DNA of 61,449 nt from Thermus thermamylovorans (GTDB lineage: Bacteria > Deinococcota > Deinococci > Deinococcales > Thermaceae): the NCBI RefSeq assembly GCF_004307015.1, contig NZ_SIJL01000007.1, positions 1-61,449 on the forward strand, written 5' to 3'. The notes below the pieces were generated by a model. The model was given only the letters and a program-made list of their open reading frames with translations. It was not told the origin of the DNA and did not search any database. Both the position numbers and the translations under genes were made by a program. Positions within the stretch are counted from its first letter, which is position 1. Every line of letters starts with the position of its first letter. This document shows, piece after piece, positions 21,001-30,838 of the stretch.

Positions 21001-21306
21001 ATGGCAGCGGAGGTGAAGACGGTGATCAAGCCCCTAGGCGACCGGGTGGTGGTGAAGCGGATCGAGGAGGAGCCCAAGACCAAGGGGGGCATCGTGCTCC
21101 CCGACACCGCCAAGGAGAAGCCCCAGAAGGGCAAGGTGATCGCGGTGGGCACGGGCCGGATCCTGGAGAACGGGCAGAAGGTGCCCCTCGAGGTCAAGGA
21201 GGGGGACATCGTGGTCTTCGCCAAGTACGGCGGCACCGAGATCGAGATCGAGGGGGAGGAATACGTGATCCTCTCCGAGCGCGACCTTCTGGCGGTTCTG
21301 GGCTAA
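21001..21306 (+). CDS. groES: Co-chaperonin GroES
   Basis: This 101-aa subunit forms the heptameric lid of the GroEL chamber. The family opening [16 protein letters not shown], the mobile loop [17 protein letters not shown] and VGDIVVF-like end ([12 protein letters not shown]) are all present. I chose the ATG at 21001 because AGGAGG lies 8-10 nt upstream; an in-frame GTG at 20995 is too close. It is followed 12 nt later by groEL. Confidence 0.97.
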   Translation: MAAEVKTVIKPLGDRVVVKRIEEEPKTKGGIVLPDTAKEKPQKGKVIAVGTGRILENGQKVPLEVKEGDIVVFAKYGGTEIEIEGEEYVILSERDLLAVLG

Positions 21307-21315
21307 GGGAGGTGA

Positions 21316-22950
<1,635 letters not shown>

Positions 22951-22962
22951 GCCGAGCTAGAC

Positions 22963-22995
22963 AAGGGGCCTGGCGGATGCCAGGCCCTTTTCCTT
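22963..22995 (+). terminator. Rho-independent terminator of groESL
   Basis: AAGGGGCCTGGC (22963-22974) pairs with GCCAGGCCCTTT (22979-22990) with one G-T position and a GGAT loop. It is followed by TTTTCCTT. Confidence 0.85.
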
Positions 22996-23058
22996 GCCGC
23001 CTGGGGGCCCCGCTGACCTTCTCCGATTGGGGGCCTCGGGCCCCCTTTTGCCGGGGCC

Positions 23059-23084
23059 CCCACCCCGGCTTGGGCCGGGGTGGG
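23059..23084 (-). terminator. Terminator hairpin of dnaE
   Basis: CCCACCCCGGC (23059-23069) and GCCGGGGTGGG (23074-23084) make a perfect 11-bp stem with a 4-nt loop. It lies just beyond the dnaE stop and has no U-run. Confidence 0.6.
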
Positions 23085-23090
23085 ATGGCC

Positions 23091-26000
23091 TCAGAAGGGC
23101 ACCGCCTCCTCCTTGCCCCCGTTGCCCCCGTTCCTCTGGAGGAAGACCTCCCGGTCGGGCACGGGGTAGGCGCGGAGCCCCTCGGCCTCCAAGGCCTCGA
23201 GGACCCCCTCCGCCACCCGCACCTCCCGCATGGCGAAGAGGGCCTCCCCGAAGGGCCCCTGGACCCGCAGGTAGAGGGGGAGGGTTCCGGGGTGCTCGTC
23301 CAGGAGGCTTTTGAGGAGGGCGATCCCCCGCTCGTCCAAGAGGGCGTGGTCCACCTCCACCTCCAGGGCCTTGGGGGCCTCGGCCACCTCCTCGTGGGTC
23401 CAGGCCGCCTGGGCCATGACCCTAAGCCCCCCTTCCTCCCGCTCCACCTCCGCCAGGACCAGGAGGGGGGTGTCCTCCTTGAGCTTGGGGGAAACCCCCT
23501 CGTAGGCCCGGCCGAAGACCACCACCTCCAGGGCCCCGGTCTCGTCGGAAAGGGTGAAGCGGGCCATCATGCCCCCGCCCCGCGTGGGCTTGCGCACCGC
23601 CTCCTCCACCATCCCAGCGAGGAGCACCCGGGGGCGGGGGGGAAGGCCCCGGACGAAGTCGGGGAGCTCCTCCAGGGTGCAGCTGGCCACCTCCCGGAGC
23701 CCGGGGTAGCGCAGCACGGGGTGGCCGGAGACGTAGATGCCCAGGGCCTCCTTCTCGTAGCGGAGCCGGGTGATCTCGTCCAGGGGCGGGGCCTCCCCCA
23801 GGGGAGGCTCCCCCACCTCGGCGAAGAGGCCCATCATGCCGGACCGCTCCCGCTCGCGGCTTTCCGCGGCCCACCGGAGGAGGGAGTCCAGGGAGGCCAG
23901 GAGCCGGGCCCTATCCCCAAAGGCGTCGAAGGCCCCCGCCTTGACCAGGGACTCCAGGGTGCGCCGGTTCACCACCCGCTCGTCCAGGCGCCTGAGGAAG
24001 TCCCCCAGGCTCCTAAAGGGCCCCCCCCGCTCCCGCTCCTGCAGGATGGCCAAGGCGGCACCCTCCCCCACGTTCTTCACCGCGGAGAGGCCGAAGAGGA
24101 TCTCCTCTCGGTGTTCGCCTGCAGGCGAAGCAGCCTGGTGTTCGCCTACGGGCGAAAGAGCCCCCACCACCTTGAAGTCGAAGCCCGAGCGGTTGACGTC
24201 GGGGGGCAGGACGGGGATGCCCATGGCCCGGGCGTCGCGGATGTACTCCGCCACCTTGTCGGAGTCGTGGCGCTCCACGGTGAGGAGGGCGGCCATGAAC
24301 TCCACCGGGTAGTGGGCCTTCACGTAAGCGGTCTGGTAAGAAAGGAGGCTGTAGGCGGCGGCGTGGGAGTTGTGCACGATCACGTCCTCCGCCACGAAGG
24401 TGTGCGTGCCTTCCACGGTGAGGTCAAAGACCTCCTCCACCCCCAAGGGCTCTATGGCCTCTACCCGGTCCCAGTAGACCTCGGCCTGGGCCAAGCGCAA
24501 GAGGGCTAAGCTTCCCGTGAGGGCCGCCAGGCGCTCTGCTGTGGTCCGGGAAAGCCCCCTTCGCCCCCTACCAGGGCGCAGGAGGCCCTGGGCGAAGCCT
24601 CTGGCCTCCAAGAAAGCCCTCTCCTTTCCCTGGGAAGCCTCGGCCACCGCCTGGCGCACCAGGGGTAAGAAGGCCATGGGGAGCAGGTCCTTGGTGCTGG
24701 GACCCGCCTCCTCCCAGGAGGCCAGAAGGGCCTGGAGGTCCCGCTTCCGCTTGCCCAGGAGGTAGGGCCCCAGGGTCTCCGCAAACCGGCGGGCGGCCTC
24801 GAGGCCCCCGAGCAGGTACACGGCGTAGCCCTTCCGCCCCCCCGGGTAGGGGAAACGCTTCTCCACCAAACGGCTTTGCAGGCCCAGGCGCAGGAGGAGG
24901 TGCTGCACCCCCCGGGCCAAGGCCTCCGAGGCGGTGGCGTAGTGGATAAGCCGCCCCTTGGGGTCCACCCCGCCGTCCCCCACCCAAAGGCGCCCCAGGA
25001 GACGGGCCACCTCCTCGGGGGGCAAGGCGAAGGCCACCTCGGGCAGGCGCTTTTCCCGGGCGGAAAGGCCCAAGAGGCCGTGGCGGCGCAAAAACGCCAC
25101 CGCCTCCGCAGCAGCCCCCCGGTCCTGCCGCCCCACGTAGAGGTGGGCTATGCCCCGGCGCCAGACCACCCGCACCCGGGTGTTGGCAAAGGCGGCCAGG
25201 GCCTCCCGCATGGCGGCCAGCTCCTCCTCGGAGGCGGTGTAGAGGTAGAAGCCCGAGGGGTGGCGGAGGTTGCCCTCGCTGAGGGCAAAGCCCAGGAGGT
25301 CCAGCTCGTGGGTCTCCAGGCCCGCCGAGGGGGTGTAGGGCAGGTGGCGGGGCAGGGCCACAAAGTCCCCAGGGGCCAAGGCCCCCAGCGCCCGCCAGCC
25401 CTCGGGGGTGTAGAGGGGGTGGTTGGCGGTGGCCTCCAGGACCCTTCCCGTGGCGGTGCGCAGGCGGTAGACCATGGCCCGGCCGCTTTCGAAGGCGGCC
25501 ACTACCGGCCTCGGCACCAGGCGCAGGGTCTTTTCGTCCAGGGAGGCCACCCAGACCCCTCGGGCCTCCCCCCGGGCGATGGCCTCCACGGACACGGGCC
25601 TGCCCGTGCGGAAGTCCACCACCCTGGCCCTTCCCGGCAGGCACTTGTTGAAGCCGTAGTTGGCGAAGGCCTCCAGCATGTCAAAAAGCCGGTTGGCCTC
25701 CTCCTCGGGCACCCCCCGCTCCTTCGCCCCCCGCACGAAGCGCTCCCGGTGCCTCTGCATCTCCTCCACCTTCTTCTTGCCCATGGCCCGGCGGAGGAGG
25801 TCCGCCTCCCCCAGGGAGTACCCCGCCACCTGGGAGGCGATCTGCATGATCTGCTCCTGGTAGACGGGGATGCCGTAGGTCTCGTCCAGGATGGGCCTCA
25901 GGTACCGCTCCGCGTGGGGGAACTCCGCGTAGCTCACGGGCTCCTGGCCGTGGTGGCGGCGGATGTAGGTGGGGATGTGCTCCATGGGCCCGGGGCGGTA

Positions 26001-28088
26001 GAGGGAGACCAGGGCGATGATGTCCTCCAGGCGCCTCGGCTTAAGCCCCCGCACCGTGCTCGTCATCCCCCCGGACTCCAGCTGGAAGACCCCCTTGGTC
26101 TCCCCCCGGGCGAGGAGCTCAAAGGTCTTGGGGTCGTCCAGGGGCAGGCGGTCGTAGTCCAGCTCCACCCCCTTGGACTCCCTCACGATCTTCCTGGCCT
26201 CGTCCAGGAAGGAGAGGGTGCGCAGGCCCAGGAAATCCATCTTCAGAAGCCCCAGGGCCTCCACCGCCCCCATCTCGTACTGGGTCACGGGCCGTCCCTC
26301 CTGGTCCCGCATGAGGGGCACCAGGTCGGTGAGGGGTTCCTGGGCGATCACCACCCCGGCGGCGTGCACGGAGGCGTGGCGGTTCAGGCCCTCCAGGCGC
26401 ATGGCCACCTCGAGGACCTCCCGCACCTTGGGGTCTTTCTCCATCTCCGCCTTCAGCTCCGGCACCGCCTGGATGGCCTCCGAAAGGGGCTTGGGCTTGC
26501 CGAACTGCACGGGGATGAGCTTGGCCAGCTCCTCCGCCTTTTTGTGGGGGATGCCGTACACCCGGGCCACGTCCTTCAGGGCCGCCTTGGAGGCCAGGCT
26601 CCCGAAGGTGCCGATCTGGGCCACCTTGTCCTCCCCGTAGCGCCTCCGCACGTACTCGATCACCCGGTCGCGCTCCCGGTCGGAGAAGTCGGTGTCGATG
26701 TCCGGCATGGAGACCCGCTCCGGGTTCAGGAAGCGCTCGAAGAGGAGGCCAAAGCGCAGGGGGTCGATGTTGGTGATGCCCACGGCGTAGGCCACCAGGC
26801 TCCCGGCGGCGCTTCCGCGCCCCGGCCCCACGGAGATCCCGTTCCCCTTGGCCCAGTTGATGTAGTCCTGGACGATGAGGAAGTAGCCGGGAAAGCCCAT
26901 GCGCTCGATGACGGCGAGCTCGTAAAGGGCCCGGTGCAGGGTGGCCTCCGCCGTCCACTCCCGCACCCCCTCCAAGGGGGGAAGCTCCGAGGCGAGGGCC
27001 TCCCAAGCCTCCCCCTCCACCTGGGCCAGGGCCTGGGCCAGGGCGGCCCCGTCCCCGTGAGGGGGGAGCTTCCCCAGCCTGCGGAAGACCTCCCGGTAGA
27101 ACCCCTCGGTGATGCGGTCGGGGTAGCGGGCAAGAAGCCCCAGGAAGGTGAGCTCCCTAAGGTACTGGGCCTCGGTGCGCCCCTCGGGGAGGGGGAAGCG
27201 GGGGATGCGGTAGGTCATCTTGTCCCCGATGGGGAGGTCCACCTGGCACATGCGGGCGATCTCCACCGTGTTGTCAAAGGGTTCGTCCCCCCACTCCGCC
27301 TCCGGGAGCATGGCCCGCATCTCCTCCGGGGTCTTCACGTAGAACTCGTCGCAGGGAAAGCGCCAGCGCTCGGGGTCGTCCAGGGTGCTCTTGGACTGGA
27401 TGGCCAGGAGCACCTCGTGGGCCCGGGCGTCCTCCTTGCGCACGTAGTGGCCGTCGTTGGTGGCCACCATCCCCAGGCCGTACTTGCGGGCGAACGCCTT
27501 CAGGACCTCGTTCACCTTCTTCTGCTCGGGGAGGCCGTGGTGCTGGATCTCGATGAAGAAGCGGTCGCCGAAGATGGCGAGGTAGTCGTTGAGCCGGGCC
27601 TCCGCCAGGTCCAGGCGGTCCTGCAGGATGAACTGGGGGATCTCCGCCCCCAGGCAGCCGGAGAGGGCGATAAGCCCCTCCGAGTGCTCCCGCAGGATCT
27701 CCCGGTCGATGCGGGGCTTCTCGTAGAAACCCTCCAGGTAGGCCCGGCTGGCCAGGCGCACCAGGTTCTGGTAGCCCCGGAAGTCCTTGGCCAGGAGGGT
27801 GAGGTGGAAGTACCCCCCGTCCAGGCCCTTGCCCCGCTTGCGGTCGAAGCGGCTTTCCGCGGCCACGTAGGCCTCGTAGCCCAGGATGGGCTTCACCCCC
27901 ATGGCCGTGGCCTTCTTGTAGAACTCCACGGCGCCGAAGAGGTTGCCGTGGTCGGTGATGGCCAGGGCGGGGTTCTCGGGGGAGACCTCCTTCACCCACT
28001 TGAGGAGATCCTGGAGCTTGGCCGCCCCGTCCAGAAGGGAGAACTGGGTGTGCTGGTGGAGGTGGGCGAACTTCAGCCTCGAGGCCAT
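23091..28088 (-). CDS. dnaE: DNA polymerase III alpha subunit with an intein
   Basis: This 1665-aa precursor is the replicative polymerase. The N-terminal PHP domain starts FAHLHQHTQFSLLDGA. The polymerase core contains GPGRGSAAGSLVAYAVGIT and the catalytic MPDIDTDFSDRERD. A 425-aa intein (residues 816-1240) interrupts the chain after NYGFNK, and the extein resumes with SHAAAYSLLSYQTAYVKAHYP. Helix-hairpin-helix and OB-fold regions follow. Removing the intein leaves about 1240 aa, roughly 20 more than I recall for relatives. The excess corresponds to an in-frame insertion at residues of about 1306-1326 that encodes a doubled SPxGEH motif. Confidence 0.96.
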   Translation of the reverse strand: MASRLKFAHLHQHTQFSLLDGAAKLQDLLKWVKEVSPENPALAITDHGNLFGAVEFYKKATAMGVKPILGYEAYVAAESRFDRKRGKGLDGGYFHLTLLAKDFRGYQNLVRLASRAYLEGFYEKPRIDREILREHSEGLIALSGCLGAEIPQFILQDRLDLAEARLNDYLAIFGDRFFIEIQHHGLPEQKKVNEVLKAFARKYGLGMVATNDGHYVRKEDARAHEVLLAIQSKSTLDDPERWRFPCDEFYVKTPEEMRAMLPEAEWGDEPFDNTVEIARMCQVDLPIGDKMTYRIPRFPLPEGRTEAQYLRELTFLGLLARYPDRITEGFYREVFRRLGKLPPHGDGAALAQALAQVEGEAWEALASELPPLEGVREWTAEATLHRALYELAVIERMGFPGYFLIVQDYINWAKGNGISVGPGRGSAAGSLVAYAVGITNIDPLRFGLLFERFLNPERVSMPDIDTDFSDRERDRVIEYVRRRYGEDKVAQIGTFGSLASKAALKDVARVYGIPHKKAEELAKLIPVQFGKPKPLSEAIQAVPELKAEMEKDPKVREVLEVAMRLEGLNRHASVHAAGVVIAQEPLTDLVPLMRDQEGRPVTQYEMGAVEALGLLKMDFLGLRTLSFLDEARKIVRESKGVELDYDRLPLDDPKTFELLARGETKGVFQLESGGMTSTVRGLKPRRLEDIIALVSLYRPGPMEHIPTYIRRHHGQEPVSYAEFPHAERYLRPILDETYGIPVYQEQIMQIASQVAGYSLGEADLLRRAMGKKKVEEMQRHRERFVRGAKERGVPEEEANRLFDMLEAFANYGFNKCLPGRARVVDFRTGRPVSVEAIARGEARGVWVASLDEKTLRLVPRPVVAAFESGRAMVYRLRTATGRVLEATANHPLYTPEGWRALGALAPGDFVALPRHLPYTPSAGLETHELDLLGFALSEGNLRHPSGFYLYTASEEELAAMREALAAFANTRVRVVWRRGIAHLYVGRQDRGAAAEAVAFLRRHGLLGLSAREKRLPEVAFALPPEEVARLLGRLWVGDGGVDPKGRLIHYATASEALARGVQHLLLRLGLQSRLVEKRFPYPGGRKGYAVYLLGGLEAARRFAETLGPYLLGKRKRDLQALLASWEEAGPSTKDLLPMAFLPLVRQAVAEASQGKERAFLEARGFAQGLLRPGRGRRGLSRTTAERLAALTGSLALLRLAQAEVYWDRVEAIEPLGVEEVFDLTVEGTHTFVAEDVIVHNSHAAAYSLLSYQTAYVKAHYPVEFMAALLTVERHDSDKVAEYIRDARAMGIPVLPPDVNRSGFDFKVVGALSPVGEHQAASPAGEHREEILFGLSAVKNVGEGAALAILQERERGGPFRSLGDFLRRLDERVVNRRTLESLVKAGAFDAFGDRARLLASLDSLLRWAAESRERERSGMMGLFAEVGEPPLGEAPPLDEITRLRYEKEALGIYVSGHPVLRYPGLREVASCTLEELPDFVRGLPPRPRVLLAGMVEEAVRKPTRGGGMMARFTLSDETGALEVVVFGRAYEGVSPKLKEDTPLLVLAEVEREEGGLRVMAQAAWTHEEVAEAPKALEVEVDHALLDERGIALLKSLLDEHPGTLPLYLRVQGPFGEALFAMREVRVAEGVLEALEAEGLRAYPVPDREVFLQRNGGNGGKEEAVPF
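24110..24156 (-). repeat. Pair of short palindromic repeats inside dnaE
   Basis: Two 20-bp copies of GGTGTTCGCCT(G/A)C(A/G)GGCGAA lie at 24110-24129 and 24137-24156, 27 bp apart. The core TTCGCCTGCAGGCGAA is a perfect 16-bp palindrome; the second copy has TTCGCCTACGGGCGAA. They add whole codons and encode the doubled SPVGEH/SPAGEH segment between DFKVV and EEILFGLS. Confidence 0.75.
24369..25643 (-). mobile_element. DnaE intein with a LAGLIDADG-type homing endonuclease
   Basis: The 425-aa intein begins with Cys (CLPGRARVV) and ends VIVHN, followed by extein Ser. Block B is ATANHPLYTPEG. The endonuclease has two DOD-like motifs, LLGFALSEGN and RLLGRLWVGDGG, each keeping the acidic residue. 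Block F is VFDLTVEGTHTFVAED. All splicing residues (Cys1, block-B His, penultimate His, final Asn, +1 Ser) are present, so both splicing and homing look intact. The insertion lies three residues after the FN of the conserved FNKSHAAAY polymerase motif. Confidence 0.92.
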
Positions 28089-28107
28089 AGGCTTTACCAG
28101 CTTACGC

Positions 28108-28158
28108 TTGCGCCCGGCCTTCCGCGGGAATAAACTAATGCATGCAATGATGCATCAA
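28108..28158 (+). promoter_or_regulatory. Promoter and palindromic operator of the antitoxin gene
   Basis: TTGCGC (28108-28113) and TAAACT (28131-28136) are 17 nt apart. ATGCAT occurs at 28138-28143 and again inside the palindrome TGATGCATCA (28149-28158), overlapping the start of the coding region. Autorepression by the antitoxin is an inference. Confidence 0.4.
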
Positions 28159-28449
28159 AAGCGCAGGCTCAGCGCCACCGAGGCCCGGGTGCACTTTGGG
28201 GAGGTGCTCCGGCGGGTGGGCGAGGGGGAGGTGATCCTGGTGGAGGGGCGGGGCAAGCCCCTGGCGGTTATCCTCTCCCCCGAGGCCTACGAGCGCCTGA
28301 AGGGGGAGGGGGAGGACCCTTTCCGCCTCATCCTGAGCGTCAACCGGGGCATCCGGGAGCGCCTGGGAAGACCCCTCGCGCCGCCGGAAGAGGTGATCGG
28401 GGCCATGCGGGAGGAGGGTGACCGTGAGCTTCCTGGTCCTGGACGCTAG
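28147..28449 (+). CDS. Phd/YefM-type antitoxin
   Basis: This protein of about 100 aa matches the Phd/YefM fold: LSATEARVHFGEVLRRVGEGEVILVEGRGKPLAVILSPEAYERL near the N-terminus. A C-terminal segment (about residues 60-100) would bind the toxin. It is divergent from dnaE. The start is uncertain: ATGs occur at 28138, 28147 and 28150. I favour 28147 because a -10 hexamer ends 10 nt before it, which fits a leaderless mRNA. The end overlaps the toxin gene by 26 nt, so the two are coupled. Confidence 0.8.
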   Translation: MMHQKRRLSATEARVHFGEVLRRVGEGEVILVEGRGKPLAVILSPEAYERLKGEGEDPFRLILSVNRGIRERLGRPLAPPEEVIGAMREEGDRELPGPGR

Positions 28450-28870
28450 CGTCCTGGTGCGCCTCCTCCTGGCGGATTCGGAAAAGGCGCCCGTCGTCCG
28501 GCGGTACCGGGAGTGGAAGGCCCAGGGCCTGGAGCTGGCCCTCCCGAGCCTGGCCCTCTACGAGTCGGCCCATGCCCTCTACCGCTACGCCCGGTCCGGG
28601 GAGATGACCCTGGGGGAAGCCCAGACCCTTTGGCGCCAAGCCCTGCGCCTAGGGTTGCGGTACTTCCAGGAGCCCTGGGTCCACACCCGGGCCCTGGAGC
28701 TGGGCCTCGAGCTGGGGCTGGGGGCGGTCTACGACGCCCACTACCTGGCCCTGGCCGAGGGCCTTGCCGCTCCCCTTTGGACGGCGGACCGGAGGCTATA
28801 CCAGAAGGCCCTGGAGGGCCAGGCCAAGGGCCTCCTGCCGGGGGTTTCCCTCCACCTCCTAGCCCCATGA
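28424..28870 (+). CDS. vapC: PIN-domain toxin (VapC-type ribonuclease)
   Basis: This 148-aa protein has the PIN-domain acidic residues: FLVLDASVLV (Asp near residue 6), LYESAHALYR (Glu), VYDAHYLALAE (Asp) and LWTADRRLYQKA (Asp). VapC toxins cut tRNA or rRNA when released from the antitoxin. I chose the GTG at 28424 because GGAGG ends 6 nt before it; a GTG at 28418 is too close to that site. It overlaps the next gene by 4 nt (ATGA). Confidence 0.83.
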   Translation: MSFLVLDASVLVRLLLADSEKAPVVRRYREWKAQGLELALPSLALYESAHALYRYARSGEMTLGEAQTLWRQALRLGLRYFQEPWVHTRALELGLELGLGAVYDAHYLALAEGLAAPLWTADRRLYQKALEGQAKGLLPGVSLHLLAP

Positions 28871-29427
28871 CCCTGGGCGAGCTCAGGGAAGAGGTCTGGA
28901 ACGCCCTGGCCCGCTTTGACCTGGCCCTCCACCCTACGCCCCCCCACGGCCACCACCCCAACTTCCTGGGGGCCCGGCGGGCGGCGGGGCACCTCCTCCG
29001 CACCCCGGAGTTTCAAAGGGCCAGGCTCATCCTGGCGGGCATGGATGCGGTGCTGAAACCCCTGCGGGAGGAGGCCCTAAAGGCAGGGAAGGCCCTGATC
29101 CTCCCCCACCCTGACCGGCCAGGAGAGTTCCTCCTCCTCAAGGACCTGGACCCGAGGCGGCTCAAGCGGGTGCGGGAGGCCTACCGCCACGGGGTGCGGG
29201 TGGACCTGAAGGGCCAGCCCATCGACATGGTCCTCATCGGGGCCGTGGCCGTGGACGAGGAGGGGGGGTGGGTGGGGAAGGGGTACGGCTTTCCCCAGGC
29301 CTGGCTTTCCGTGCAAGCCCCCTTCGCCACCCTGGCCCACCCCCTCATGGTCTACCCCAGGCTTCCCGTGGCGCCGGAAAGGCGGGTGGACCTGATCGCC
29401 ACCCCGCAAAGGCTCATCCGGCCCTGA
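28867..29427 (+). CDS. 5-formyltetrahydrofolate cyclo-ligase family protein
   Basis: This 186-aa protein begins with an HHPNFLGARRAAGHL segment. A second half has VDLKGQPIDMVLIGAVAVDEEGGWVGKGYGFPQ and ends with LIATPQRLIRP. This matches the divergent MTHFS-like branch (with the GGWxGKGxG motif) rather than the classical small enzyme. Classical members convert 5-formyl-THF to methenyl-THF with ATP. The ATG overlaps the vapC stop, but the link is probably positional. Its 3' end overlaps the convergent FUN14 gene by 14 nt. Confidence 0.7.
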   Translation: MTLGELREEVWNALARFDLALHPTPPHGHHPNFLGARRAAGHLLRTPEFQRARLILAGMDAVLKPLREEALKAGKALILPHPDRPGEFLLLKDLDPRRLKRVREAYRHGVRVDLKGQPIDMVLIGAVAVDEEGGWVGKGYGFPQAWLSVQAPFATLAHPLMVYPRLPVAPERRVDLIATPQRLIRP

Positions 29428-29734
29428 GGCCTAGGATGAGCCCCCCCACGAAGCTGGCCCCGAAGGGGAGGTTGTGGGTGAGGGTGGCGAGAAGCCTCTC
29501 CCACAGGCCCTGGAGGCCGGGCTGCTGGAGGAAGGGCTCCACGTCCCGCTGGATGCGGGTCCAGTCCACCTGGACGTACCCCGCCTGGGCCAGCAGCTGC
29601 AGGGCCACGAAGAGGAGCCCTAGGAGGATGGCGAGGAGGCGCCCCACCTTTTTAAGGGCGTAGCCCACGGCGTAGCCTGCGACGCCGCCGAAGGTGATCT
29701 GGCCGAGGTAGGGGGCGAGGTTCGGGAGCTCCAT
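29414..29734 (-). CDS. FUN14-family membrane protein
   Basis: This protein of about 106 aa has glycine-rich hydrophobic segments: TFGGVAGYAVGYALKKVGRLLAILLG near the N-terminus and ASFVGGLILGLRAG at the end. This is the pattern of prokaryotic FUN14 proteins. The ATG at 29734 fits the family start; the frame extends 12 residues further upstream but with poor support. The function in bacteria is unknown. It lies 36 nt downstream of the HD gene on the same strand. Confidence 0.7.
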   Translation of the reverse strand: MELPNLAPYLGQITFGGVAGYAVGYALKKVGRLLAILLGLLFVALQLLAQAGYVQVDWTRIQRDVEPFLQQPGLQGLWERLLATLTHNLPFGASFVGGLILGLRAG

Positions 29735-29770
29735 CCCCCTTACCCTAGCGGGAAGGGCCTGCGGGGGCAA

Positions 29771-30322
29771 CTACCGGAGGCCCAGGAGGTCCGCCTCCCC
29801 CTTCAGGGCCTCCAGGACGAAGGCCATGTGCCCCTCCAGGTCCACCCCCAGCTCCGCGGCCCCCTGGCGGATCTCCTCCCGGTTCACCCCCTTGGCGAAG
29901 GCCTTGTCCTTGAACTTCTTCTTGAGGCTGGGGAGTTCCAGGCCCAGGATGGAACGGTCCGGGCGCACGTAGACCGCGGCGGTGATGAGGCCTGTGAGCT
30001 CGTCCACCGCGAAGAGGGCCTTGGCCATGAGGGTCCTCCGGGGCACCCCGGTGTAGGCGGCGTGGCCCAGGATGGCCTCCAGGACCTCCTCGGGGTAGCC
30101 CAGGCCCCGGAGGGCCTCCACCCCCCGGTAGGGGTGCTCCCCGGGGTACTGCTCGTAGTCCATGTCGTGGAGCACCCCGGCCACCGCCCAAAGCTCCTCG
30201 TCCGCCCCGTAGCGGCGGGCGTAGGCCCGCATGGCCACCGCCACCGCCCGCATGTGCCGCCTCAGGGACTCGCTTTCCGTCCAGGCCTCCATGAGGGCCA
30301 GGGCCTCGGCGAAGCTCGGCAT
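29771..30322 (-). CDS. HD-domain phosphohydrolase
   Basis: This 183-aa protein has the HD motif in order: HMRAVAVAM (first His), GVLHDMDYE (His-Asp near residue 52), GEHPYRG and ILGHAAYTG, with a conserved Asp in FAVDELTGLI. Small HD proteins hydrolyse nucleotides or other phosphoesters with bound metal. A TATACT -10 lies 7 nt before the ATG, so the mRNA is probably leaderless. Its start is only 16 bp from the ispF start on the opposite strand. The substrate is unknown. Confidence 0.85.
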   Translation of the reverse strand: MPSFAEALALMEAWTESESLRRHMRAVAVAMRAYARRYGADEELWAVAGVLHDMDYEQYPGEHPYRGVEALRGLGYPEEVLEAILGHAAYTGVPRRTLMAKALFAVDELTGLITAAVYVRPDRSILGLELPSLKKKFKDKAFAKGVNREEIRQGAAELGVDLEGHMAFVLEALKGEADLLGLR

Positions 30323-30338
30323 GCCCTAGAGTATAGCC
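30323..30338. promoter_or_regulatory. 16-bp divergent promoter with overlapping -10 elements
   Basis: On the plus strand TAGAGT (30327-30332) is 6 nt before the ispF ATG. On the minus strand TATACT (30335-30330) is 7 nt before the HD-gene ATG. The two hexamers share 3 bp, and both -35 regions must lie inside the opposite coding sequence. Only one polymerase could open this DNA at a time. Confidence 0.55.
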
Positions 30339-30797
30339 ATGCGCCTGGGCTATGGGGAGGACAGCCACCGCCTTGAGGAGGGAAGGCCCCTGTACCTCTG
30401 CGGCCTCCGGATCCCAAGCCCCGTGGGGGCGGTGGCCCACTCGGATGGGGACGCCGCCCTCCACGCCCTCACCGACGCCCTGCTGGCCGCCTTTGGCCTC
30501 GGGGACATCGGCCTCCACTTCCCCGACCACGACCCCCGCTGGCGGGGGGTGCGGAGCGAGGCCTTCCTGCGGGAGGCGTTGCGCTGGGTGGAGGCGCGGG
30601 GGGGGAAGCTGGTGCAGGTGAGCCTGGCCCTCACCCTGGACCGGCCCAAGCTCTCCCCCCACCGGGAGGCCTTGGTGGACAACCTCTCCCGGCTCCTGGC
30701 CCTGCCCCCGGACCGCATCGGCCTCACCTTCAAGACCTCGGAGGGCCTGGCCCCGGAGCACGTGCAGGCCCGAGGGGTGGTGCTTTTGGAGGGCTGA
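30339..30797 (+). CDS. ispF: 2-C-methyl-D-erythritol 2,4-cyclodiphosphate synthase
   Basis: This 152-aa enzyme of the MEP isoprenoid pathway cyclises CDP-ME 2-phosphate to MEcPP. The metal-binding D-x-H (GYGEDSHRL, residues 8-10) and the motif SDGDAALHALTDALLAA around residue 34 are present. The C-terminal TSEGLAPEHVQARGVVLL is typical. The length is standard. Isoprenoid precursors are also needed for heme A farnesylation and carotenoids. It is divergent from the HD gene. Confidence 0.96.
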   Translation: MRLGYGEDSHRLEEGRPLYLCGLRIPSPVGAVAHSDGDAALHALTDALLAAFGLGDIGLHFPDHDPRWRGVRSEAFLREALRWVEARGGKLVQVSLALTLDRPKLSPHREALVDNLSRLLALPPDRIGLTFKTSEGLAPEHVQARGVVLLEG

Positions 30798-30838
30798 TCC
30801 CCTCCGGCCCGGGATCTGGGGGGCGTAAACTGGAAGCC

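Noticed and set aside
22963-23084. Small RNA gene between groEL and dnaE
   Set aside because: The two stable hairpins are explained as convergent terminators, and no promoter was seen.
24876-28133. Plus-strand open frame of 1085 codons
   Set aside because: It is antisense to dnaE, with a low-complexity GxVxHL composition and no recognisable domain.
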